Source of the DNA: Branchipolynoe longqiensis
Lineage: Eukaryota > Annelida > Polychaeta > Phyllodocida > Polynoidae
NCBI GenBank assembly: GCA_030323885.1
Contig: CM059193.1
Location: forward strand, 96,340,852 to 96,404,851
Direction: 5' to 3'
DNA: 64,000 nucleotides
Shown one piece after another: positions 44,106 to 55,985 of this stretch (positions are counted from its first letter, which is position 1; each line of letters begins with the position of its first letter). The notes beneath the pieces are model-generated. The model made no database searches and was not told where the DNA came from. It saw only the letters and a program-made list of their open reading frames with translations. Both the position numbers and the translations under genes were made by a program.

Positions 44106-44389
44106 AGTGCCGCCGTGACCCGCTAGTTTCATAAGGACCCTCTAACTGCCGATTGCTGCCAATTTGGGTGTTTGTTCCGGGATAGTGCCGGCCTGCCATG
44201 CCCTGCGGCGTGGTGAGTTCTGGGTAATGTGGGTGGGGTGTGGGTGGGGTGTGGGGTGGGGATTGGGTCGGGGTAGGGTGGATTCTGGGTGATGGGAGTA
44301 TCCCGCAGACGCCTGCTGAAAGCGTATCGCTGTCCAGACACATTACGCACTCCGCCCCGGGCCGCCCCCACCCTACCCCACCAACAACC
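44106..44389. other. Unique spacer, no gene
   Basis: Includes a short GGGTGGGGTGTG tract (44230-44280). The 88-codon minus frame has no recognised domain. Confidence 0.4.
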
Positions 44390-47300
44390 GGCCACACAGT
44401 GTAAGCAGCAGCAGCCAGCACCTCACTGTAACCATCACTCACCAGCAACCAGCTATACACTTTAATCAGCACTCACCAACTACCAGCTACACACTGTGAT
44501 CAACACTCGCCAACAACCAGTCACACATTGTAACCCGCATTCACCAACAACCACTCACACACTGTAACCATCACTCATCAACAACCAGCCACACAATGTA
44601 CCCAACACTCACCAACAACCAGCCACACACTGTAACCATCACTCATCAACAACCAGCTACACAATGTAACCAACACTCACCAACAACCAGTCACACTGTA
44701 ACCAGCACTCATCAACAACCAGGTACACACTGTAACCATCACTCATCAACAACCAGCTACACAATGTAACCCCCACTCACCAACAACCACTCACACACTG
44801 TGACCATCACTCATCACCAACCAGCCACACACTGTACCCAACACTCACCAACAACCAGTCACACACTGTAACTAGCACTTACCAACAACCAGCTACACAC
44901 TGTGTTCAACACTCGCCAACAAGCAGCCACACACTGTAGCCAACAGTCAGCAACAACCAGCCACACTGTAAGCAGCAGCAACCAGCACCTCACTGTAATC
45001 ATCACTCACCAGCAACCAGCTACACACTGTAATCAGCACCTCCCAACAATCAGTCCCTCACTGTCATCAACACTCATAAACAACCAGCTGCACACTGTAA
45101 CCAGCCATCACTAACAACCAGCCACAGCATGTAACCAGCAGCAACCAGTCACCCACTGTGATCAACATTCAGCAACAACCAGCCAGACACTGTAACCAAC
45201 ACTCACCAACACCCACCCCCCCACTGTAATCAACATTCACCAACAACCAGCCACACCTGGTACCAGCACTCACCAACAACCATCCACACACTGTAACCAT
45301 CACTCAACAACAACCAGTCACACATTCTAGCCAGGACCCAACAACAACCAGTCACTCACTGTCACCAGCACTCAACGACAACCAGTCCCACACTGTAACC
45401 AACACTCTACAACAATCAGGTATTCACTGTGACCAGCAGTTACTACGAATCAGTAACCCACTGGAATCAATACCAACCAGCAACTATCCACATACTATGC
45501 TCAACACTAACTAACAACTAGCCACATACTGTGATCAATACTTACCAAGCACCAGTCCCACACTGTAACCAGCCCTCAACAACAACCAGGCAGTCTCTGT
45601 AATCAAAGGTGACCAACACCCAGCCACACACTGTAATCAATACTCATCCAGCCACCCACTGTAATCAACACTGCCCAATAACCAGCCACATACTGTGATC
45701 AACACTTACCAACAACCAGGCACACACTGTAACCAGCACTCATCAACAACCAGTCACCCACTGTAATCAACACGACCAACCAGTCACACACTGTACCCAG
45801 CACTCACTAACAGCCAGCCACACCCTGTAACCACCAGTCAACAACAACCAGTCAGACACTGTTGCCAACACTCAACAACAACCAGTCGCACATTGTAACC
45901 AGCACTCAACAACAACCATACACACACTGTACCCATCACTCAACAACAACCAGTCACACGGTGTAAGCAGCACTCAACAACAATCATTCACCCACTGTAA
46001 CCAGCACTCAACACCAACCAGTCACATATTGTAACCATCACTCACAAACAATCAGTCATGCCATGTAACCCTCACTCACCAACAACCAGTCATGCAATAT
46101 AACCAGCACTCACCAACAACCAGTCACACATTGTAACCAGCACTCAACAACAACTACCAGTCACCCACTGTAACCAGCCCCAACACAAACCAGTCAGACA
46201 CCGTAACCAACACTCAACAACAACCCTTCACCCACTGTAACCAGCCCTCAAAACAACCAGTCACCCAATGTAAACACCACTCAACAACAACCAGTCACAC
46301 ACTGTAACCAGCACTCATCAACATCCAGTTACCCACTGTGACCAACCCTCAACAACAACCAGTCACCCAGTGTAACCAGCAGCAACCAGCAGCACCCTGT
46401 ACCCAGCCCTCAACAACAACCAGTCACCTACTGTAACCAGCAGCAACCATCAGCACACTGTAACCAGACATCAACAACAGCCATTCACCCAATGTAAACA
46501 CCACTCAACAACAACCAGTGACACACTGTAACCAGCACTCACCAACAACCAGCCACACATTGCAACCAGCACTCTACAAAAAAACAGCCACACCCTGTAA
46601 TCCACACTCACCAACAACCAGCCACACACTGTAACTAGCATTAACCAACAACCAGCCACACACTGTAACCAGCACTCAACAACAACCAGTCACCCACTGT
46701 AACCAGCACTCACCAACAACCCGTAACACATTGTAACCAGCACTCACCAACAACCAGCCACCCACTTTCACCAGCATTCAACAACAACCAGTCACCCCAT
46801 GTAACATGTACCCACTAACAACCAGCCACCCACTTTCACCAACACTAACTAACAACCAACCACACACTGTAACCAACACTCACCAACAACCAGCCACACA
46901 CTCTAATCAGCACTCACCGACAACCAGATACACCCTGTAGCAAGTACTCACTAACAACCAGCCACACACTGTAACCAACACTCACCAACACCCAGCCACA
47001 CACTGTGACCAACACTCACCAACACCCAGCCATACACTCTAATCAGCACTCACCAACAACCAGTCACACCCTGTAACAAGTACTCACTAACAACCAACCA
47101 TACACTTTAACCAGTACTCACTAAGAACCAGCCACACAATGTAACCAGCACTCACCAACAACCAGCAACACACTGTAACCAACACTCACCAACACCCAGC
47201 CACACACTGTAATTAGCACTCACTAACAACCAACCACACACTGTAACCAGTACTCACTGACAACCAACCACACACTGTAACCAACACTCACCAACACCGA

Positions 47301-49030
47301 TCCACACACTGTAACCAGCACTCACCAACACCCAGCCACACACTGTAACCAACACTCACCAACACCCACCCCCCCACTCTAACCAGCACTCACTGACAAC
47401 CAGTCACACCCTGTAACAAGTACTCACTAACAACCAACCACCCACTTTCACCAACACTAACTAACAACCAGCCACACACTGTAACCAACACTCACCAACA
47501 CCCACCCCCACACTCTAACCAACACTTACCGACAACCAGTCACACCCTGTAACAAGTACTCACTAACAACCAGCCACCCACTTTCACCAACACTAACTAA
47601 CAACCAACCACACACTGTAACCAACACTCACCAACACCCAGCCACACACTCTAACCAACACTCACCAACACCCAGCCACACACTCTAACCAACACTCACT
47701 AACAACCAACCACACACTGTAACCAGTACTCACTAACAACCAACCACACCCTGTAACCATTACTCACTAACAACCAGCCACACACTGTAACCAGCACTCA
47801 CCAACAAGCAGCCACACACTGTAACCAACACTCACCAACACCCACCCCCACACTCTAACTAGCACTCACCGACAACCGGTCACGCCCTGTAACAAGTACT
47901 CACTAACAACCAGCCACCCACTTTCACCAACACTAACTAACAACCAGCCACACACTGTAACCAACACTCACCAACACCCAGTCACACACTGTAACCAACA
48001 CTCACCAACACCCACCCCCACACTCTAACCAGCACTCACCAACAACCAGTCACACCCTGTAACTCACTAACAACCAGCCACTCACCACCCCCACACTCTA
48101 ACCAACACTCACCAACAACCAACCACACCCTGTAACAAGTACTCACTAACAACCAGCCACCCACTTTCACCAACTCTAACTAACAACCAGCCACACACTG
48201 TAACCAACACTCACCAACACCCAGCCACACACTCTAACCAACACTCACCAACACCCAGCCACACACTGTAACCAACACTCACCAACACCCACCCCTGCAC
48301 TCTAACCAGCACTTACCGACAACCAGTCACACCCTGTAACACGTGCTCATTAACAACCAGCCACCCACTTTCACCAACACTAACCAACAACCAGCCACGC
48401 ACTGTAACCAACACTCACCAACACCCAGCCACACACTCTAACCAACACTCACCAACACCCAGCCACACAATGTAACCAACACTCACCAACACCCAGCCAC
48501 ACACTGTAACCAACACTCACCAACACCCAGCCATACACTGTAATCAGCCTTCACTAACAACCAACCACACACTGTAACCAGTACTCACTAACAACCAACC
48601 GCACCCTGTAACCAGCACTCACCAACAAGCAGCCACACACTGTAACCAACACTCACCAACACCCACCCCCACACTCTAACCAGCACTAACCGACAACCAG
48701 TCACACCCTGTAACAAGTACTCACTAACAACCAGCCACCTACCACCCCCACACTCTAATCAGCACTCACCAACAACCAACCACACCCTGTAACAAGTACT
48801 CACTAACAACCAGCCACACACTGTAACCAGCACTCACCAACAACCAGTCACATACTGCAACCAACACTCAACACCGACCAGTCACACTCCGTAACCAACA
48901 CTCAACAACGGCCAGTCGCACACTGTAGTCAGCACACACCAGTCAGTGAGTAGTTAGTAAGCACGAGGCGAGCACTCGACAACAACCAGCCACACACTGT
49001 AACCATAACACACCAGTCAGTAAGTAGTTA
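44390..49030. repeat. 34-bp minisatellite, the largest array
   Basis: About 135 copies of a 34-bp unit (CACTCACCAACAACCAGCCA, CACACTGTAACCAA) over 4.6 kb. Subfamilies (ACACCCACCCCCACACTCTA, CACCCTGTAACAAGTACTCA) recur in blocks from about 46.9 to 48.8 kb, suggesting recent unequal exchange. Confidence 0.95.
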
Positions 49031-49834
49031 TTAAGCACGAGGCGAGCACTCCAATCGGAAGCCATTCACACTCCGTAAAAAGTTCGAGTAGCGCTGATGT
49101 GAACTAATTGAGCGCTCTAAAAGCACTCACTAAGATGCACCCTGCATTATTGTGCTAAGTGGCCAACAGGGCCAGCCGCTACTAGATGTCCCCTCGGTAG
49201 AGCTTTCGTCACTTTTAGATAAGGTATCGTGAGAGCAAGACTTCTACAGGAGGAGCTCCTGCCACCTGACAGGCAGCGAGTCGGGGGAGGGAGCCGGCAC
49301 GCCCGGCCGCGGGACTAACGACCAGACCAGACACCACCAGGCACACAACTGATAAGAATACACACGGGAGGGTGCACCGCTGGGAGGCGAGGCCTGCCGG
49401 CTCCGGTTGACTCAAAACTGAGACGGGCATGGCCGTTACCTACTGCATTGAGCACTGGGGCTCCCAGTCTGCCAGCCATAGGATCGAAGGGATCTCTCCA
49501 CTTATGTGGGAGGAGGAGAATAAGTTTCTACCTCTATTATTATTATTACTGCCATGAGCACTGCATGCCCTTATATTACCCCATGGCCGCCTGGCTATAG
49601 TTGGGATGCGTGCTCTGAGCGACGCGCCCCGTGACCTCGAGGTCACAGTGGGTGGGGGGGGGGGGGAGACTGACCCCCTTAAAGGCCAGCTAATGGGTGT
49701 GCGGCTCATAACTGGCCCAACAACCGCAGTGTGATTAAAACATCCGGAGGGTTATTACCTAACCGGGCAGCGAGCAGCAGACACTCCTACTCACGATATG
49801 GCTCTACAGCTCACGCACTCCTTCACAGGCCGAC

Positions 49835-50882
49835 TTGGACAGGGACAGCACTGACCCTTCCCAGCCCCACAACCTACTCGCCGGCTTCATAGACGTGGCC
49901 CAACAGCAAAGAGGCATATCCCCACCGGGTGCACTTTACAATCCTCCCAAATCCGATCGGGGCTGGGAAGCTGACATGGAGACAGTATCCGAAGCCAGGT
50001 CCAGGGCCAGCACGTTGACCAGAGACGAGCAGAGGGAGATGCAAGGGGAGCAGTCAGGCAAGCCGCTGCCATCATCAGTAACGGGTGGAACAAAAGGCTG
50101 GTGCTAGCTGCCACCTCCCCAACCTACACACCTCCCCCGCTGGGCGAGTTTCACCTGGCTGTACACATGGTGGATCTGGGTCAGACCTTCAGCATGCCAC
50201 CTGCCACCTGCCTCAGCCTGCGGGAATCAGTGGAGAGGGCCTAATTATGTCCCATCACTGATCGATGAGTTTCAAGAGCTGGAGGCCAGGAAGTTAGAGC
50301 TGGAGGCTGAGATCAGGGATCGGGTGGCAGGCTACTCCATTAACTGTACACAGGGCCCATCACCACCAACGCTGCCGGAGACAGAGGCACCTCCACAGTC
50401 ACAAGAGGCAAGACGGCCCAGGCCGTCAGCCTTCACCTCACTGAGGCCAGTATGGGGATGGGAGAGGGAGGAGCCACCGGCTTGCACCTCACCTGAGCCC
50501 CCACACCACCCCCGCCCACTCATCCAACGAGACAAGCAGGTCACCGGGGTTCAGGTGGGATAACAACACATCGCCAGTGATGGTATCACCTAGCGTCCCA
50601 GCCACGGCTGGGCTGGGTGCACTGGCCACAGCAGGGCCGCTGGCGCAGTCACGTGGGACGGAACAGACAACGGTGACAGGTTTCTACCTCAAACAATTCA
50701 TTCTGGTCGAAAAAGCACCGACAGGTGATGAAGGGGAGAATCTGGCAGCGAGCACCGCCTGCCTGATCAACTCATTGTGGACAAATCCCATGACCAAGAC
50801 AGAGATGGCTGAGGTGTACGCAATGCCCCCCAGACTGGAGAATGTAGAGGCATTACATAAGACCAGGCTCACCCCAAAATAG
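49835..50882 (+). pseudogene. DIRS gag-like region, broken
   Basis: Three open pieces (49835-50107, 50324-50563, 50577-50882) are separated by stops or frame changes. The last contains TGFYLKQFILVEKAPTGDEG and NPMTKTEMAEVYAMPPRLEN, which resembles the C-terminal part of DIRS ORF1 products just before RT. The function (capsid-like RNA packaging) is inferred from position and is not shown by a domain. There is no CCHC knuckle. Confidence 0.55.
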
Positions 50883-50954
50883 AGCAGACTCTACAACAGG
50901 GGTGAAAGATAATGACACTGCGCTGGCAGGCACACAATGGGGAGTGCAATTCGC

Positions 50955-51578
50955 TGCAGACCCATTGCCCGCATCATGGAAGGGTTAGGGTTAGCCCTAA
51001 CCCAGACCCATTGCCCGCATCCTGGATGGGTTAGGGTTAGCCCTAACCCAGACCCATTGCCCGCATCATGGATGGGTTAGGGTTAGCCCTATCCCAGACC
51101 CATTGCCCGCATCATGGATGGGTTAGGGTTAGCCCTAACCCAGACCCATTGCCCGCATCATGGATGGGTTAGGGTTAGCCCTAACCCAGACCCATTGCCC
51201 GCATCATGGATGGGTTAGGGTTAGCCCTAACCCAGACCCATTGCCCGCATCATGGATGGGTTAGGGTTAGCCCTAACCCAGACCCATTGCCCGCATCATA
51301 GATGGGTTAGGGTTAGCCCTAACCCAGACCCATTGCCCGCATCATGGATGGGTTAGGGTTAGCCCTAACCCATACCCATTGCCCGCATCATGGATGGGTT
51401 AGGGTTAGCCCTATCCCAGACCCATTGCCTGCATCATGGATGGGTTAGGGTTAGCCCTATCCCAGACCCATTGCCCGCATCATGGATGGGTTAGGGTTAG
51501 CCCTATCCCAGACCCATTGCCCGCATCATGGATGGGTTAGGGTTAGCCCTAACCCAGACCCATTGCCCGCATCATGAA
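50955..51578. repeat. 46-bp array containing an inverted telomeric hairpin
   Basis: Thirteen units of GACCCATTGCCCGCATCATG plus GATGGGTTAGGGTTAG plus CCCTAACCCA. Each unit has GGGTTAGGG and its complement CCCTAACCC separated by TTAG. The array lies inside the gag-RT interval of the DIRS-like element. Its edges (GCAGACCCATTGCCCGCATC and CGCATCATGAATGGGCAAGC) read as one interrupted coding stretch. A few units differ (CTATCCC for CTAACCC). Confidence 0.95.
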
Positions 51579-51589
51579 TGGGCAAGCCA

Positions 51590-52440
51590 CTACAAACAAA
51601 AGAGATGGTGGCCGAGCTGGTTTGACCGCTAAGAATAATGGCACGCACGAGCAACATGCTCATCGGGATGGAACAAGATATTGTACGCCCAGCACAACTG
51701 AACCAAGTCAAGCCTATGACCAAGAAAGAGGGTAACCAGGGCTTCCACTACCTGGAAAACCTGCCGAGACAGACTATGATCCCCCTTTTCGGACAAAAAA
51801 GGGGAGAATGAGCTGCTAAAGGGGAAAATGTTGGATCAGAAGGTGATCGAACCAGCTGAGGAGAGTGACAGAATGTTTGTCTCCCACCTCTTTTTAAGGC
51901 GAAACAAGGATGGGGTCTTCAGGCCTATACTAAAGCTATCAGAACTAAATGAACGAGTGGTGTATAGACATTTTAAAATGGACCAGTTGTGCCATGTCAT
52001 GCAACTAATGCATACAGGAGTGTGGGTAGCAAGTAGACACTTTTCCCAGGCATATCACAGCCTGGAAATACAGCAGATAGAGACCTGCTAGAATGTGTGC
52101 ATGGGGGGAATAGGTACAGATTCAGGGTACTACCCAATGGTCTGAGTTCGGCCCCGAGAACGTTCACTAAAATTATGAGAGCGGTGTTGAACCACCTCTG
52201 TACAGAACATAATATCATGTTATGTTTTTACATTGATGACACGATCGTCATAGCAAGAACGGAGGAGGAGGTCAAATGGGCAGTGGGTGAAACATTAGAG
52301 TTATTGGAAAGACTGGGGGTCACCATGAATAGGGAGAAGTCAGTCCTAGAACCCACCAAGGACCTACTCTTCTTAGGTTTCAGAACGGATATGGTGACCT
52401 TAAAAGTAGATGTACCAGTAAAAAAGGGAAGGAACTAAAT
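51590..52440 (+). pseudogene. Reverse transcriptase of the DIRS-like element, broken
   Basis: Blocks are LFLRRNKDGVFRPILKLSELN (near 51890-51950), NRYRFRVLPNGLSSAPRTFT (52104-52163) and the catalytic YIDD at 52229-52240, then KSVLEPTKDLLFLGF (near 52340-52380). This is the Tyr-X-Asp-Asp polymerase of DIRS elements, which copies element RNA. A frame change near 52075 and a stop at 52436 break it. The expected first catalytic Asp region reads SRHFSQAYHSLEI, with no Asp at the usual position, so it appears mutated. Confidence 0.88.
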
Positions 52441-52528
52441 TAGTTCATCAGAGACGTGCTACTGAAAGACAATTTAACTATAAAATTGCTTGCCACACTG
52501 CTGGGGAGATTGGTGGCCACAGACCCGG

Positions 52529-53114
52529 TGTAAAGATTTCAAATTCCCCCCATATTCAAGTTCTCCCCCGGGAACTTGAAAGCGTTTTCAAATTCCTCCC
52601 AGGGGAATTTGAAAACGTTTTCAAATTCCTTCCTTCGTTTTAACTTTCCCTACCCCCCCCCCCCCATTTTTGGGGAATTTTCTTTATTTTTGTTTATTTT
52701 TTGTTATTTTTTGTTATTTTTTGTTATTTTTTGTAATTTTTTGTGATTTTTTGTGATTTTTTGTTATTTTTTGTTATTTTTCATAACAAATATTATAATA
52801 TATAGAGAATAGCATAATGGAAATTATTACTAGTTCAATAAAACATATTTAACCACAAATGACACAAAAAGTCTCCAAGATGGTCAACAACAAAAAAGTA
52901 TAGGTCTGAAATTTAAAACGTTTTTTAAAGTTTTTTAAACAATTTTAAATTCCCGAAGGGGGGAATTTGAAAATAGGGGGAGGAATCTGAAAACTGTTTT
53001 TAAGTCCCCCCCCAGGAATCTGAAAACGTTTTTAATTTCCCCGGAGGGAAGTTAAACACGTTTTCAGATTCCCGGGGGGGAACTTGGGAAGGGGGGGAAG
53101 TTGAAATCGTTACA
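52529..53114. mobile_element. 586-bp palindrome-rich element at CCGG (element Ib)
   Basis: The ends read TGTAAAGATTTCAAATTCCC (left) and TGTAACGATTTCAACTTCCC (from the right). CCGG flanks both sides (52525-52528 and 53115-53118). The interior has repeated palindromes of the form GGGAATTTGAAAACGTTTTC and complement, and a core of TTTTTTGTTATT repeats (52680-52790). It interrupts the DIRS-like coding region between RT and RNase H. It shares terminal tetranucleotide and target with 27079-27890. Confidence 0.85.
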
Positions 53115-53580
53115 CCGGGGAACAGTTGGGTGAGAATACAGACAAAAGTAACCAGAAGTGCACCTAACTGGAACCTGAGACATTACAATGGGGACTACAG
53201 TAAAAAGTGCACTCTCACCAGGAGAGGACGGGAGGGTCTAGAATGTTGGTTAACAATCCTGGGGTGACCACTGAGGGACTACTGCCCCAGACCAGTGGAC
53301 GCGTGTGTCTACACAGACCCATTGTCACATGGCGGGCGATATTTTAGCCAAACACACAAAACTCATTACGGAGAACAGTGGGATGAAGCGATCAGCAGTA
53401 GCACACACATCAACATTTTGGAAATAAGGGCGATCTGCAGAATGTTAGAACATTTGGGGCAAAGACTTCAGAACAGGAATGTGAGGGTATATGCAGATAA
53501 CATGACAGCAGTGGCGTGTTTAGGCAACGGCGAGTCAGCAAGGTCAAAGGAATGTCAGGAGAAGACAGTGAAAGTATAGC
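53115..53580 (+). pseudogene. RNase H of the DIRS-like element, broken
   Basis: The open part 53295-53579 contains DACVYTDPLSHGG (first Asp box), HINILEIRAICRMLEHLGQR (Glu helix) and VRVYADNMTAVACLGNGES (Asp box near 53490-53505). This is the order expected of the RNase H that follows RT in DIRS elements and removes the RNA template. Upstream sequence to 53115 resumes the coding region after element Ib, with stops. Confidence 0.8.
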
Positions 53581-53639
53581 AATTAACAGAAAGCATGAGT
53601 ATATTACTCACATTGAGGTTCTGCCCCAGGGTAGATACT

Positions 53640-53960
53640 GTGGAGGCCGATTGGGCCTCCAGAGTGTTTACTGAGATGGGGGAGTGGTCACTACAGATGA
53701 GGGACCTCAACAACAAATCTGGGGCGCACCAGATATTGACATGTTCACCACCAGGGCAAATAACCGTTTAGAAAATTACATGTTCAGAGGGTTCAATATA
53801 CAAGCAATAGGAACTGATGCATTATCTATGTGCAGGATGAACATTAAAGGTTACTTCTTCCCTGCTGTCAGTTGCCTGCCCCGTGTGCTGCACAAGATAG
53901 CAGACGGGAGGCCAGAAGGGATACTGATAGCCCCAAACTGGCTGACACAGCCATAGTTCC
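53640..53960 (+). pseudogene. DIRS conserved linker between RNase H and recombinase
   Basis: IWGAPDIDMFTTRANNRLEN, GTDALSMCRMNIKGYFFPAV and GILIAPNWLTQP match the conserved G-P-x-IDLFA-xR-N / DAL / FPP / P-W-QPW block seen in this position in DIRS elements and related YR retroelements. I know no biochemical role for it. It is flanked by frame breaks. Confidence 0.75.
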
Positions 53961-53999
53961 CGCTATTTTCAGATGACTACCGGGCGTCCGGGCTTCCAG

Positions 54000-55000
54000 G
54001 GCATGAGGGCGATACTCATACGTCAAGGTACCCTCGTGCTCAGAGGCAAAGCATGGAAGCCCTTCCCACTGGCAGACAGGATGTCACTAATGGTGGTGAA
54101 ACTCTAAAGTCAATGTTCGAGGCTATGGGGATGAGCGGAGAGGCGGGTGAGACCCTCATCCCCCTCCTGGGCAAAAACTATGCATAGACAGTATACACTG
54201 GTGCTCAGGAGGTGGAACAAACACTGTGAGGTGCATGGGTTCGACCCGCTAAGGCCAAGACTACAAGAGGGCGTGGCATACCTGGAAAAGCTATTCACAG
54301 CCGGAGCAGGGAGGAACACCATTAACATAGTGTGGTCGCTTCTCTCCACCCTTGTGACTGTGGGAGGGCGTAGTTCGGGGAACACCCACTTGTCACACGA
54401 TTGCTGCGAGGGAACGTCAACCTCAAGCCAGGCATACCGAAATACACAAAGATGTGGGACCCCAGACTGCTGCTAGAACACCCGAGGGCCTGGGGCCCCA
54501 CACAGTCCCTCGACCTAGACAAGCTGAACAAGAGAACAGCTTGTCTCTTCCTGCTAGCCACTGGGCAGCGGCTACAGGCACTGGGGTTAATGCAAAGGAG
54601 AGACTTCATGTGGGAGAGGGATGGTTGCACCCTCAAATATTCAGAGAAAATGAAATCGAATGATCTTGTTAAAAACCCTCTCGTCCTCAGGTTCAAAGCA
54701 TACGGGGTGCCAGAACTGTACCTCTAGAGACACCTGGCGTGCAATGACCTGGATGATGCAGGGCCAACGGTGTTCGCTACGACAGGAAAGCCCCACATAC
54801 AGACATCACAGGACACTCTGACCAGATATGTCAAAATGACACTGGCGGAGGCACGTATGGCCATGACGCAGTGCACTCCATACACCTGCAGACACACGAC
54901 AACAAGCCAAGAAGCAAGGAGACATGTTGCCCTGGCCACCATCCTACAATCTGCAGTTGTTCAGGGGAAGGGACTTTCCAAAGGTTCTATAACTGACCAG
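54000..55000 (+). pseudogene. Tyrosine recombinase of the DIRS-like element, broken
   Basis: The N-terminal domain is SWAKTMHRQYTLVLRRWNKH with EGVAYLEKLFTAGAGRNTIN (54165-54330). The catalytic domain has LLATGQRLQALGLMQRRDF with the TG-R Arg box (near 54550-54610), KSNDLVKNPLVLRFKAYGV, and the Arg-His pair in YTCRHTTTS (near 54877-54903). The blocks colinearly match 24556-25595. Frame changes near 54345 and 54725 inactivate it. In the family it joins cDNA circles to the genome without target duplication. Confidence 0.87.
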
Positions 55001-55259
55001 TAACTGGCATTACAAGCGTAACGGACCTGATCCCAAGTAAGTGGGAGCAAGGCTAAAAAAAACAGCTACCGATAAGTTAAAGTGCTGGGTTCGTGTTCAT
55101 ATTGCAACCAGAGAAGCCATGTAAGGGAGATGAAGATGAACACACCTGCGAGTGTGAAAAAGCAAGATGTTTACAAATAAAAAATCCTAAACCAAATGCA
55201 TAAGACTTGTTTTAATGTTAACAAAACAAATGATCACAGGCACGCAGTAGCAATACAAA

Positions 55260-55490
55260 GGAGCGGCTGGCCCTTGCGGCCACATACCACAATAATGAAC
55301 GATTCTGCTATTAACATGCAGCAGAATAGAGATTATTATGGTAAGAAGGACCATGAGGGGCCATCGGCCCACCCTGTTTAAATATAACCCCACCCAATAC
55401 ACAACTGCATGACAGTGATCAAATACTAGTGGCCCTTCTTACCATACAAATCTGTATTCTGCTACATGTTAATAGCAGAATCGTTTATCT
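55260..55490. repeat. Right terminal inverted arms of the DIRS-like element
   Basis: The arm around GATTCTGCTATTAACATGCA/GCAGAATAGAGATTATTATG (55290-55350) has its near-complement at about 55430-55486. It is homologous to the arms at 25821-25893 and 26052-26122. Confidence 0.75.
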
Positions 55491-55636
55491 CTCAGCTCTC
55501 ACTAACAACCCCTCCCCGCTACATGCACCGTGCTAACCCAGATGCAACTCTTATATACACGTAGTTTTACGGCAATCTAACGTCACTAACACCTCTTCTA
55601 ACCTCACATTTAAGCACAGGAACATTGAACTTTGAT

Positions 55637-55985
55637 GTTTGGTTGTTGTTGTTTTACGTCCTAGCAACATCTAAGGTCATATCAGGACGGGTACCGACTT
55701 GTGACTGCACACTCATGGCTACTTTATAGTGCTGCCCCACTGGGAAACCAGGTTGCTAGCACCATGACCTGATATCCCCCTCAGTCACATTATCCTGACA
55801 CTGAGCCAGCCAGTCCTTTCCCTATCCTAATAATGCCGAGCGCCAGGCTAGGAAGCCACAAGAATCAATGTTTAAGTCATTGGTTTGACTCGACGAGGAT
55901 TCCAACCCACACACTCATGGGTTCGGATCTCCCGATCTCCCAAAACAGGAGACGGAGGCTCTACTCATTCGGCCACGCCGTCTGG
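55637..55985 (-). mobile_element. Full-length tRNA-derived SINE, best copy
   Basis: On the minus strand: head with A box GGCGTGGCCGAATGAGTAGA (near 55963-55980), anticodon-like stem CTCCGTCTCCTG, B box GGGTTGGAATCCTC (near 55900). The body follows the family exactly, with an AAAACAACAACAACCAAAC tail at 55637-55660. It is ~349 bp, with intact-looking Pol III boxes apart from one B-box change. Confidence 0.9.

Larger units (their letters stand above)
49140..55490 (+). mobile_element. Near full-length DIRS-like retrotransposon (degenerate)
   Basis: Order: left inverted terminal sequence (about 49148-49200), gag-like region, 46-bp telomeric array, RT, a nested 586-bp element, RNase H, linker, tyrosine recombinase, right terminal region. 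GGCCAACAGGGCCAGCC-like sequence at the left end is inverted relative to the right end of the family copy at 26050-26122. RT plus RNase H plus tyrosine recombinase with inverted ends defines the DIRS order. All coding parts are frameshifted or stopped. Confidence 0.85.

Noticed and set aside
37140..49030. Possible CRISPR-like regular repeats in the 34-41-bp arrays
   Set aside because: Units are contiguous tandem copies with no unique spacers. The DNA is eukaryotic and no cas genes are present.
49215..49709. Minus-strand frames of 71 and 89 codons left of the gag-like region
   Set aside because: They have no recognisable domain and are antisense to the DIRS-like leader.
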